Assembly: GCA_903865745.1 (NCBI GenBank)
Contig: CAIPKV010000053.1
Coordinates: 1 to 64,000 of the forward strand
Reading direction: 5' to 3'
From: an uncultured Verrucomicrobia subdivision 3 bacterium
GTDB taxonomy: Bacteria; Verrucomicrobiota; Verrucomicrobiia; Limisphaerales; UBA11358
Length of the DNA: 64,000 nucleotides
The translations under genes and the position numbers were made by a program. Of the stretch, positions 44,820-53,286 are shown one piece after another. Position 1 is the first letter of the stretch; every line of letters starts with the position of its first letter. The notes below the pieces were generated by a model, which saw nothing but the letters and a program-made list of their open reading frames with translations, ran no database searches and had not been told where the DNA came from.

Positions 44820-47800
44820 ATGCTGAAATTGAATCTGCGCTCGTTACTTTTGCTCGCCGCCCTGCTGGCCACCGCTCGGCCGGCCGTTGCCGCTACCAAT
44901 GATTATTCCGGCCCGCTCTGGGCGTTTGAGGACCCGGCCAAGATTCTGGCCGCCGCCGCGGACATTACGACGGATCAATATCCGGACTCGGACTCGGCCA
45001 CGGTCGAACAACGCATGGTGCGCCAATATCAACCGGATGGCACCGCGGAGGCACAGGACGAAACTTTTCTCAAAGTGCTCACCGAAAAAGGCCGGCGCGA
45101 TAACCGGACGCTGACCCTCGGCTTCACGTTCCCCTATTCGACGGTGGATGTGGTCAAGCTGGAGGTGATCAAACCGGATGGCACCGTGACGCCGGTGGAT
45201 GTGGCGGCCAATTCCAAGGAGACCATTGATGACAGCCAGATGGACATGAACATCTATGACCCGAACAACAAGCTGTTGCAGGTCAATTTGCCCAAGGTCG
45301 AGATTGGCGAGGTCATTCATTCCATCATCCGCACCACCACCGTGCGCGCGTATATTCAGGATCAATACTCGGAGCTGAACCTGTTTGAAGGCAGCGGTTA
45401 CACCCGCCACATTTCTTACGAGGTGCATGCGCCGGCGGAGCGCCCGCTGAAATGTATCCAGTTGCGGGATGGCATTCCCGGCACGGTGACGTACGCGGCG
45501 GAGACGAACGCGACGGGCGGGGTGACGCATCATTGGGAGGTGAACAACGTGCCGCGCATGTTCGATGAACCGTCCATGCCGCCCTACGAAAATGTGCTGC
45601 AACGGCTGCTGGTCAGCACCCTGCCCGACTGGCCGGCGGTCTCGCAATGGTATTGGAACCTGAGCAAAGCCCATCTGGAGGCCACCTCGCCCGAGCTTAA
45701 GAATGAAGTTGCCAAGCTCACGCTCGGCATCACGAACGATTTGGATAAAATCCACGCCATCTTTTACTACGTCTCCGGCAACATCCGTTACATGGGTTTG
45801 ACGCCGGAAAAGGATCGTCCGGGCTTTGAGCCGCATGACGTGAAGCTGACGTTCGAAAAGAACTATGGGGTTTGCCGCGACAAGGCGGCGCTGCTGGTGG
45901 CGATGCTGCGCGCGGCGGGCTTGAACGCTTATCCGGTGTTGATCAATGTCGGCGGCAAGCTGGACCCGGAAGTGCCGAGCCCGGATTTCAATCACGCCAT
46001 TGCCTGTGTCGAATCGTCCCCGGGCAATTATACCCTGATGGATCCGACGGATGAAAACACGCGCGACCTGCTACCGGCGCATGATTGCAACCGCAGCTAT
46101 CTGGTCTGCCGCCCGGAAGGCGAACAGCTTCTGGTCAGCCCTGTGCAGTCGGCGGATAGACATTTGATGCAGATTAAAACCACGGGTGAACTCGGCGCGG
46201 ACGGTCGCTTGCTGGCGAATTCGGAATTGTGGTTCGCGGGCGTCAATGACGATGCCTACCGCAACGCTTTCGTGAAAATGAAGCCGGACGATATCCAGCG
46301 CTTCTTCGAAAACCGGCTCAAGCTGTCCGTGCCGGGCGCCAAGCTGATTTCGCTCAAGCTGACGCCGGAAAACCTATTGGACAAGTCGGAGCCGGTACAT
46401 GCCGCGCTCGAATTTTCCGCCGAGGGCCTGACGGCGGATGGCCAAGGCAAAGCCATCGTAACCGTCCCCTGGATTGGCAGTGGCTTTGGCGTGGTTAATT
46501 TCATCCTGCGCGACACTGGTCTGGAGAAACGGAAGTATCCTTTGCAAATCAGCGCGACGTGTGGCTTGCAGGAGGAAGTCGAGCTTAAGTTAAGCGACGG
46601 CTTTGGTGGCGCGGTTTCGCTGCCGGAATGTCCGCCGGTGGCAAATGAATGTTTAAGCCTGCAAAAGACTTTTACCTGCACGAACCAGACGCTGGTGTGT
46701 GCGCGGGAATTGAAGTTGAAGACCTTGGAATTTTCGCCTGCACAATATTTGCAGCTCAAGCAAACGCTGAAGGAAATGCAATATGACAGTCGCAAATCGC
46801 CCATCCTGGCACTGGCGAATCCGCCTGCGGTCGCGGCGGCTGACACCACGGCGGCGGTAGGCAACCCGGTGGTCAATTCGGATGCGCTGATTTTGGAGGC
46901 CACCAAGTCGCTGACCGTGAGTGCTGCGCACACGGCGGTTTACCGGGTGGAATACGCGAAACGAATTTTGAGTTACAACGGCAAGAAACGGGAGGCGGAG
47001 CTGAAGATCGAATACAATCCGGCGTGTCAGGACGCCAAGCTGATCCACGCCGTCACCATCTCGCCGGCCGGTCAGCGCGAGGAAATTTCTGCGGGTGAAA
47101 TGAACGTGATGGATGCCGGCTGGAACGGCTCCGCCAAACGTTATACCGGCGGGAAAATCCTCGTGGCCAACCTGCCGGACGTGACCATCGGTTCCGTGAT
47201 TCAGGTGGAATTTGAAATCAGCAACAAGGCCAGCCAGCCGTTCCTGGCGGGCTTTGAATCGTTCCAATTGCCCGATGAACTCGCGCATAAATCCTTTACT
47301 TTGACCGCGCCAAACAAAGTTAAAGTGCAACGCTTGATCAGTGGTCCCACCAACAGCCTCAACGCCGATGACGCGGTGGCCGCTGGCAAACATGTTTACC
47401 GGTGGCAGGTGGACAATGTGCCGGCGCTGCCCGCCGAAAACCTGTTGCCGCCGGATTGGACGTACGGCGCCGGGGTCGGTTATTTCATCGGGGACGCCAA
47501 AGATTATTATCGCAAACTTAATCAGGCGCTGCTCGACCGGGCAAAACAACACACGCAGGCGGCGGTGCTAGGCCGACAACTGACGGCCAAGGCAGCGAAC
47601 CAGTTGGACGCCCTCAAGGCGATACGCGACTTCGTGGCCAAATCCATCCGGCTGGCCGGACCTTCATTCACCGAACTGCCGTTAAGCGAACTTTCTGATG
47701 CGGACACCACGCTGGCCGACGGCTACGGCCATCTGGCTGATCGCGCGATTTTGTTTCATGCGCTGCTAAAGGCCGCCGGCTTCAAACCGGAGTTCGTGCT

Positions 47801-48653
47801 GGCGTCAGACTTGCCGCCGCTCACCGGCATCGCGGGCGTCGTCAAAACCTTTCCGCTGCCGCAAGAATTCCAGTATCCGCTGGTGCGGGTCGTTGTGGCT
47901 GGCCAGACGTATTACCTGAATGACACGGACCAATACTCGGAGTTGGGTGCCACCGCGCATGACGGCCGATTGGGCCTGGTGCTCGCCAGCAGAGACTATA
48001 CGGAGATTCACGCCGCCAAGGATTGCGGCAATGCCACGAAGACGTTTTATACCTTGTCCGTGACTGACCGCGGCCAGACGCGCGTGGGTGTGACGCGGTA
48101 TTATTACGGGGACGGTTATGGCACGAAGAATCATTACTTCTCCGAATTGCCGCCGGAAGAGCGCCGCCGTTATTTCCAGGAAACCGTTTCGCAGGTAGCC
48201 CAAGGCGCCCGGCCCGTCGGCGACCTCACGACGAAATTCGACACTTATCCCGGCCTCGAATCGTACACGGTGGACGTGGATAATTACGCCGTTGTTGACG
48301 GAAATTATTTGTACTTCGACCTGCCCTTCACCGCCTCGCTGTTCCCGGTGGGCGAAGATCATCGCGTGCTGCCGCTGTATCTTTCCGAAGGCACCCAGGA
48401 CACCATCCGTGCGGAAATCAATCTGCCGGCGGACTATCAGAAGATTGTGATTGCTCCCGCCACGAGGGAACTGACCACGCCCGGTGGCACCGCCAAAATC
48501 ACGTCAACCGCAACAGCGGATCAATGTGTGATTACCGAACAGCTCACCACCACGCCCGCCATCATCAATCCAGCAGACTACCCCGCGCTGTTGCAGGTGG
48601 AGTCGGCTTTGCACCGCAAATCAGCCAAGGTGTTTTTGCTGGAAAAAGAATAA
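44820..48653 (+). CDS. Exported double DUF3857/transglutaminase-like protein
   Basis: A 1277-residue exported protein. The start is the ATG of MLKLNLRSLLLLAALLATA, which gives a good signal peptide; the 108 codons open upstream lack coding character. It has two copies of DUF3857 plus a transglutaminase-like domain. In the first, the triad is complete: Cys352 in YGVCRDKAALL, His in DFNHAIACVE and Asp in MDPTDE. In the second, the matching Cys is Leu972 (YGHLADRAILF) and the His is Tyr (EFQYPLVRV), so it is probably inactive. Proteins of this type occur widely in Bacteroidetes and PVC; their substrate is unknown. Confidence 0.88.
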   Translation: MLKLNLRSLLLLAALLATARPAVAATNDYSGPLWAFEDPAKILAAAADITTDQYPDSDSATVEQRMVRQYQPDGTAEAQDETFLKVLTEKGRRDNRTLTLGFTFPYSTVDVVKLEVIKPDGTVTPVDVAANSKETIDDSQMDMNIYDPNNKLLQVNLPKVEIGEVIHSIIRTTTVRAYIQDQYSELNLFEGSGYTRHISYEVHAPAERPLKCIQLRDGIPGTVTYAAETNATGGVTHHWEVNNVPRMFDEPSMPPYENVLQRLLVSTLPDWPAVSQWYWNLSKAHLEATSPELKNEVAKLTLGITNDLDKIHAIFYYVSGNIRYMGLTPEKDRPGFEPHDVKLTFEKNYGVCRDKAALLVAMLRAAGLNAYPVLINVGGKLDPEVPSPDFNHAIACVESSPGNYTLMDPTDENTRDLLPAHDCNRSYLVCRPEGEQLLVSPVQSADRHLMQIKTTGELGADGRLLANSELWFAGVNDDAYRNAFVKMKPDDIQRFFENRLKLSVPGAKLISLKLTPENLLDKSEPVHAALEFSAEGLTADGQGKAIVTVPWIGSGFGVVNFILRDTGLEKRKYPLQISATCGLQEEVELKLSDGFGGAVSLPECPPVANECLSLQKTFTCTNQTLVCARELKLKTLEFSPAQYLQLKQTLKEMQYDSRKSPILALANPPAVAAADTTAAVGNPVVNSDALILEATKSLTVSAAHTAVYRVEYAKRILSYNGKKREAELKIEYNPACQDAKLIHAVTISPAGQREEISAGEMNVMDAGWNGSAKRYTGGKILVANLPDVTIGSVIQVEFEISNKASQPFLAGFESFQLPDELAHKSFTLTAPNKVKVQRLISGPTNSLNADDAVAAGKHVYRWQVDNVPALPAENLLPPDWTYGAGVGYFIGDAKDYYRKLNQALLDRAKQHTQAAVLGRQLTAKAANQLDALKAIRDFVAKSIRLAGPSFTELPLSELSDADTTLADGYGHLADRAILFHALLKAAGFKPEFVLASDLPPLTGIAGVVKTFPLPQEFQYPLVRVVVAGQTYYLNDTDQYSELGATAHDGRLGLVLASRDYTEIHAAKDCGNATKTFYTLSVTDRGQTRVGVTRYYYGDGYGTKNHYFSELPPEERRRYFQETVSQVAQGARPVGDLTTKFDTYPGLESYTVDVDNYAVVDGNYLYFDLPFTASLFPVGEDHRVLPLYLSEGTQDTIRAEINLPADYQKIVIAPATRELTTPGGTAKITSTATADQCVITEQLTTTPAIINPADYPALLQVESALHRKSAKVFLLEKE

Positions 48654-48728
48654 AGCTGGCGGATAGCCCGGTTATTCAACAGCGGTCAAGCAACTCGTAT
48701 TGAACTCGAAGTTTTTACAATAGCACCT

Positions 48729-49226
48729 GTGCTAAAGCCCCTGCCCCATCCCGACAATAAGCACCTCGAAGCGGCTGAAGGCTGGCTGGGATTGGGGAAT
48801 TGGCGGGAAGCGAATGAGGAATTAGAGCAAATTGCGCCGCGACTTCGGGGGCATCCTTTCGTTCTGGAAGTACGCTATCAGATATTTGCCGCGGCGAAAC
48901 AGTGGGCGGCCGCGGTGGAAGTTGCCCGGACGTTGTGTGAGCTGCTGCCGGATAATTCCTTGGGCTTCATCAATTACGCCTACAGCCTCCACGAATTGAA
49001 GCGAACCAAGGAAGCGTATAGCGTCTTGATCCCTATTGTTGACAAGTTTTCTGAACCAACCATCCGCTACAACCTCGCCTGCTATTCGTGTCAGCTAGGA
49101 AATTTGAAAGAAGCGATGCAGTGGCTACAGCAGGTGATGGATCTGACTGACAAAAAAGACATCCAACTGATGGCCTTGGAAGATCCGGACTTGGAACCTT
49201 TGTGGACGAAAATCAGTGAGATTTGA
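48729..49226 (+). CDS. TPR-like protein
   Basis: A 165-residue protein starting with GTG. It consists of helix pairs resembling tetratricopeptide repeats: AEGWLGLGNWREANEELEQI, then VLEVRYQIFAAAKQWAAAVE, GFINYAYSLHELKRTKEAYS and YNLACYSCQLGNLKEAMQWL. The last unit has the typical TPR-end phrase EDPDLEPLW found in many bacterial TPR proteins. It is cytoplasmic (no signal). Partner unknown. It stands 75 bp after the DUF3857 gene. Confidence 0.78.
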   Translation: MLKPLPHPDNKHLEAAEGWLGLGNWREANEELEQIAPRLRGHPFVLEVRYQIFAAAKQWAAAVEVARTLCELLPDNSLGFINYAYSLHELKRTKEAYSVLIPIVDKFSEPTIRYNLACYSCQLGNLKEAMQWLQQVMDLTDKKDIQLMALEDPDLEPLWTKISEI

Positions 49227-49268
49227 TAGCGCTTGGAAGTCCAGCCCAGCACGCATCCGGCCTCTACG

Positions 49269-50573
49269 TCAATCGCCTTTGTGGGCCAGCGGGTCAGCAT
49301 CCGTACCCCAAAGGTTTTTCACCATTTCGCGCTGCGGCACAAACGGACATTTTGCCTTCGGATTTTTGTGCGTACCGTCCAACTGGCGCAGGGCCAGTTG
49401 CGCGCCAGTCATTAAGGCTGGATTTTCGGGACGAGAGAATTTGGCGTTTAACTTGTTGGCCGCCTCGTCCAAAGCACCCCAACGTTCGGCATGCGTCGTG
49501 CCCCAAAGCGTCGGCTGGGTGTCCAAACGCGAGAGGTTCCAAAAACTGATGCGGATTTGGCGCACGGGTTTGACGGCTCCGGCCATCACCTCGCGAAATA
49601 TTCCTTCCAGCGCGGCATTGATGACGGAATTCTGAAATTGGGGATGTTGAAAGCGGTGGCTGCCGCCGACTTCGGTAAAATCTTTGAACCGGATGGTCAG
49701 GCTCATTTCACGCGCCTGTAACTGCTCGCGGCGCAGCTGGCCGACCAGCCGCGTGGTCTCGCTCAGGGCAAAAGTCAACGCGGCCTCGTAATCCGGCTCA
49801 TCGTATGGCAGCGTGGTATTACTCGAAATGCTGGCGCGATCCTTGACTTCGAGCAGCAGCGGTTCATTCCATTGACCATTGGCAAAAAGCCAGAGCTGCT
49901 GGCCCCAAATCCCGAAGCGCTGTTTTAGCAACATGGACGGCAATTCCGCCACGTCACCAAAGGTTCGGGCACCAAAAGCGGCTAGCGCATTCTCGCGATT
50001 TTTAGCGATACCCGAAAGCTCGCGGACGGGGCGATCTTTCAAAAACTCTTTCTCTTGTCCGACGGGGATTTCACAGAAGCCCGGCTTGGCGGCATCGGTC
50101 GCTAATTTTGCCAGCCGCGATGAATTGGCGAGTCCACCAGAAACCGGCAGACCGGTTTCTTTATGGATACGTTCGCCAATGGCTTTGATATAGTCGGCTG
50201 GCGCAGTGTGACGCCAGACCACGTCATCCATGGTCGTGAAATCCAAGAAACCTTCATCAATGGAAATCGGCACCAGCGTAGGTGAGTATTGTTCCAGAAT
50301 CCGAAACATCCTCTGCGAGAGCCGACGGTACTCGTCATATTGCGGCCGGCATAACACGCCGTTATAGCATAAGCGCTTGGCCTCAAAGCACGCCATGCCA
50401 GTCTTGACGCCGAATTTCTTGGCCAACCGGTTGGCGGCAATCACAATGCCATCGCCCCGCCGCCCGCCGCCGACCCACACCGGCCGCCCCTGCAATTTAG
50501 GGTTCATCGCCACTTCGCAACTGGCAAAGAAGCTGTCGGCGTCTACATGCAAAATGCGGTTATTACGACTCAT
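49269..50573 (-). CDS. Y-family DNA polymerase (DinB-like)
   Basis: A 434-residue translesion polymerase. The catalytic carboxylates are in ILHVDADSFFASCE (Asp11) and ISIDEGFLD. A little-finger domain follows, with NTTLPYDEPDYEAAL and the family end-motif NLSRLDTQPTLWG. It is longer than E. coli Pol IV (351), with an extra C-terminal tail ending KCPFVPQREMVKNLWGTD. It may be Pol IV or a relative of ImuB, but no imuA or dnaE2 is adjacent and the active site is intact. A 7-bp inverted repeat lies 66 bp upstream and could be a damage-response operator. Confidence 0.9.
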   Translation of the reverse strand: MSRNNRILHVDADSFFASCEVAMNPKLQGRPVWVGGGRRGDGIVIAANRLAKKFGVKTGMACFEAKRLCYNGVLCRPQYDEYRRLSQRMFRILEQYSPTLVPISIDEGFLDFTTMDDVVWRHTAPADYIKAIGERIHKETGLPVSGGLANSSRLAKLATDAAKPGFCEIPVGQEKEFLKDRPVRELSGIAKNRENALAAFGARTFGDVAELPSMLLKQRFGIWGQQLWLFANGQWNEPLLLEVKDRASISSNTTLPYDEPDYEAALTFALSETTRLVGQLRREQLQAREMSLTIRFKDFTEVGGSHRFQHPQFQNSVINAALEGIFREVMAGAVKPVRQIRISFWNLSRLDTQPTLWGTTHAERWGALDEAANKLNAKFSRPENPALMTGAQLALRQLDGTHKNPKAKCPFVPQREMVKNLWGTDADPLAHKGD

Positions 50574-50638
50574 CGCGAAGGTTAATCTAGCGCGCGGGAG
50601 ACAACCGCCAAGTAACTAAAATAAATATATTTCCAGGG

Positions 50639-50657
50639 TAGGACAGTATTTGTCCTA
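50639..50657. promoter_or_regulatory. Inverted repeat upstream of the Y-family polymerase
   Basis: TAGGACA, spacer GTATT, TGTCCTA: 7-bp arms, perfect. It lies in the divergent gap between the polymerase gene (start 50573) and grpE (start 50757). No T run follows in either direction. It is a candidate operator. Confidence 0.5.
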
Positions 50658-50756
50658 GCCACTATTTGGAAATCCCAGCCTTAACGACAGGTTGAACATT
50701 TCAAATCACGTTGCCCGTTGCCCGTCTGCCAGACCTCTGCTATGGTGTGTGTCTAA

Positions 50757-51335
50757 ATGTTTGGACGTAATAAGCCTATGAGTAAGACCGAAGCCAATTC
50801 ATCACAACCTGAAACCAACGACGCTGGGTCAGCCCCATTGCCGCCGCTAACGCCGGAACAAATTGAAGAACTTAAGACGCGCGCCGCGAAGGCCGATGAA
50901 AATTGGGAGCGCTTGCTGCGCACGACTGCGGACTTTGATAACTTTAAAAAGCGCGCTGCGCGTGAAAAGATTGAGGCCGCCCAATACGCCAGCTTTGCCA
51001 TGCTCCAAAAAGTTTTGCCGGTCCTCGACAACTTCGAGATGGCGCTCGCCGCCGCCCAGAACGCACAGGGCGACAAACTCGCGGGATTGCAATCAGGCGT
51101 CCAGATGATCCAGCAACAATTAAAAAATGTTCTAGTCGAAACCGGGTTGGAAGAAATTGACGCCAGCGGCCAGCCTTTCGACCCGAATTTTCACGAGGCG
51201 GTTTCTGAACAGGAATCCACCGAGATTCCTGAAGGCAAGGTGCTTCAGCAATTGCGCAAGGGCTACAAGTTCAAGGATCGCCTGCTGCGTCCGGCGACGG
51301 TAATCGTCGCCAAATCGCCGGCGGTGGCAGCCTGA
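50757..51335 (+). CDS. grpE: Nucleotide exchange factor GrpE
   Basis: GrpE, 192 residues, which releases ADP from DnaK. A charged N-terminal coiled coil (LTPEQIEELKTRAAKADENWERLL region) leads to the signature TADFDNFKKRAAREK and the C-terminal beta wing (GQPFDPNFHEAVS, KGYKFKDRLLRPATVIVAKS). A second Met seven codons in (MSKTEA) is an alternative start. No CIRCE-like element is seen upstream. It forms an operon with dnaJ and rsmE; dnaK is not here. Confidence 0.96.
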   Translation: MFGRNKPMSKTEANSSQPETNDAGSAPLPPLTPEQIEELKTRAAKADENWERLLRTTADFDNFKKRAAREKIEAAQYASFAMLQKVLPVLDNFEMALAAAQNAQGDKLAGLQSGVQMIQQQLKNVLVETGLEEIDASGQPFDPNFHEAVSEQESTEIPEGKVLQQLRKGYKFKDRLLRPATVIVAKSPAVAA

Positions 51336-51380
51336 TTGGTGGCACTGCGTAAATCGTAACCCTGCATTCGTCAATTCTCC

Positions 51381-52520
51381 ATGGCCAAACGTGACTACTA
51401 CGAAACCCTCGGCGTTCCGCGCAACGCCAACGACGAGGAAATCAAGAAAGCTTACCGCAAGTTGGCGGTGAAATATCACCCAGACAAAAACCCGGGTGAC
51501 AAACAGGCGGAGGAGAATTTCAAGGAGCTCGGCCACGCCTACGAGATTTTAAGCGATCCGCAGAAGCGCGCCGCCTACGACCAATACGGCCACGATGCCT
51601 TCGATCCTCGTGCGCGCGCCCGTGGCGGCGGTGCTGGCGGCGGCTTCCACGATCCGTTTGATATTTTCCGCGATGTCTTCGGCGGCGCGGCGGGCGGCAG
51701 TATCTTTGAAAACCTTTTCGGTGGTGGCCAGGATCCCAATGGCCCGCAACGCGGTGATGATTTGCGTTATGACTTGCAAATTACACTTGAAGAGGCGGCT
51801 CTCGGTTGCGAGAAGGAGATTTCCGTCACCAAGCCCGACCAATGTGAACGCTGCCAAGGTGCCGGCGCGGAGCCCGGCTCGAAGACGCGCACCTGCGCCA
51901 CCTGCGCCGGTCGCGGTCAGGTACTCACCTCACGCGGGATTTTCAGCATTGCGCAAACCTGCCCACACTGCAAAGGCGCGGGTCGGATTTTAGAAAGGCC
52001 CTGCCGGACATGTGATGGCAGCGGGAAGCACGAGCGCACTACAAAAATTAAATTGCGCATTCCAGCCGGTGTCGAGTCGAACAATCGCCTGCGCTCTTCT
52101 GGCAACGGCGAGGCTGGCGAGCGCGGCGGCCTAGCGGGCGACCTCTACGTTTTCCTACAGGTCAAGCCGCATGAGATTTTTCAGCGCGAAGGCGATGATT
52201 TGTTGTGCGAAGTGCCAGTGAGCTTCATTCAAGCAACACTCGGGGCGGAGATTGAGGTGCCGACGCTGCAAGGCAAAGCGACGGTGAAAATCCCCGCTGG
52301 CACACAGCCCGGCACTTTGCTAAGGCTCAAGGGTCGTGGGGTAAAAAGTCTTCAGAGCAATGGTCAGGGCGATTTACACGTCCGCGTCCAAGTCGAAGTA
52401 CCAACACATCTGAACTCCGAACAGAAGAACAAGCTTCAGGAATTCGCTGCGCTCTGCGACGGTAAGGAAATGCCACTTTCACAAGGCTTCTTTGAGAAGG
52501 CTAAGAAGTTCTTTAATTAA
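51381..52520 (+). CDS. dnaJ: Chaperone DnaJ
   Basis: DnaJ, 379 residues, a type I J-protein that stimulates DnaK. The J domain has [19 protein letters not shown] with the HPD motif near 32-34. A Gly/Phe-rich linker ([15 protein letters not shown]) follows, then four zinc repeats [24 protein letters not shown] and CRTCDGSG, and the substrate-binding C-terminal domains. The 46-bp gap after grpE contains the dispersed word GTAAATCGTAA. Confidence 0.97.
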   Translation: MAKRDYYETLGVPRNANDEEIKKAYRKLAVKYHPDKNPGDKQAEENFKELGHAYEILSDPQKRAAYDQYGHDAFDPRARARGGGAGGGFHDPFDIFRDVFGGAAGGSIFENLFGGGQDPNGPQRGDDLRYDLQITLEEAALGCEKEISVTKPDQCERCQGAGAEPGSKTRTCATCAGRGQVLTSRGIFSIAQTCPHCKGAGRILERPCRTCDGSGKHERTTKIKLRIPAGVESNNRLRSSGNGEAGERGGLAGDLYVFLQVKPHEIFQREGDDLLCEVPVSFIQATLGAEIEVPTLQGKATVKIPAGTQPGTLLRLKGRGVKSLQSNGQGDLHVRVQVEVPTHLNSEQKNKLQEFAALCDGKEMPLSQGFFEKAKKFFN

Positions 52521-52523
52521 ACC

Positions 52524-53270
52524 ATGCATCGGTTTTACCTTCCGCCCTCAGGCTGCCGTGACAATTTACTACGGCTGGACGGGCGCGAGGCGCATCACGC
52601 CTTGCATGTTCTCCGCATCCAGCGCGGCGAACGCGTGACTGTCCTTGACGGCGCGGGCACGGAATTTGTTTGTGACGTCCAAAGCACCGCGAAAAACTCC
52701 CTCGTGCTGGCGGTAAAGGAAAAAAAATTCACGCCCGCCCCTCCTTGCCTATTCACGCTGCTAGTTGCGGTTCCAAAGGGCAAGCTTATCGAGGGAATTA
52801 TCCAGAAGGCCGTCGAACTGGGTGCGCACCGCATCGTGCCGCTGCTCACCGAGCGCGTGGTGACGCAGCTTGACGGCGACGGCGCAGAAGCCAAGCGCGA
52901 AAAGTGGCAGACCGTCGCCATTGAGGCCATCAAGCAATGCGGTGCACGGTGGCTGCCGAAGGTCGAGGCACCGCAAACCATCGCGGAGTTTCTGGCGCAT
53001 GGGGAGAAAATTGAACTATCCCTCATCGGCTCACTGCAAACGGAACGCCGGCATCCGCGTGAATGGCTTTTGGGATTTCGAAAGCAGCACGGGCGGCTGC
53101 CGCACAGCGCTGCTGTATGGATTGGGCCGGAAGGCGATTTCACCTTGGCAGAACTGCAGGCCATCGAAGCGGCAGGGGCAAAGCCAGTCACACTCGGACG
53201 ACTCACGCTGCGCGTGGAGACAGCGGCGATATACTGCCTGTCGTTTTTGAACTACGAAATCCAGTCCTGA
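52524..53270 (+). CDS. rsmE: 16S rRNA m3U1498 methyltransferase
   Basis: RsmE, 248 residues, which methylates U1498 of 16S rRNA. It has the N-terminal PUA-like part (MHRFYLPPSGCRDNLLRLDG, EAHHALHVLRIQRGE) and the C-terminal SPOUT knot (IGPEGDFTLAEL, then LGRLTLRVETAAI). Three bp separate it from dnaJ, so it is co-transcribed; the dnaJ-rsmE pairing is common in bacteria. Confidence 0.95.
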   Translation: MHRFYLPPSGCRDNLLRLDGREAHHALHVLRIQRGERVTVLDGAGTEFVCDVQSTAKNSLVLAVKEKKFTPAPPCLFTLLVAVPKGKLIEGIIQKAVELGAHRIVPLLTERVVTQLDGDGAEAKREKWQTVAIEAIKQCGARWLPKVEAPQTIAEFLAHGEKIELSLIGSLQTERRHPREWLLGFRKQHGRLPHSAAVWIGPEGDFTLAELQAIEAAGAKPVTLGRLTLRVETAAIYCLSFLNYEIQS

Positions 53271-53286
53271 CCGGCTCGCAGGTTGT

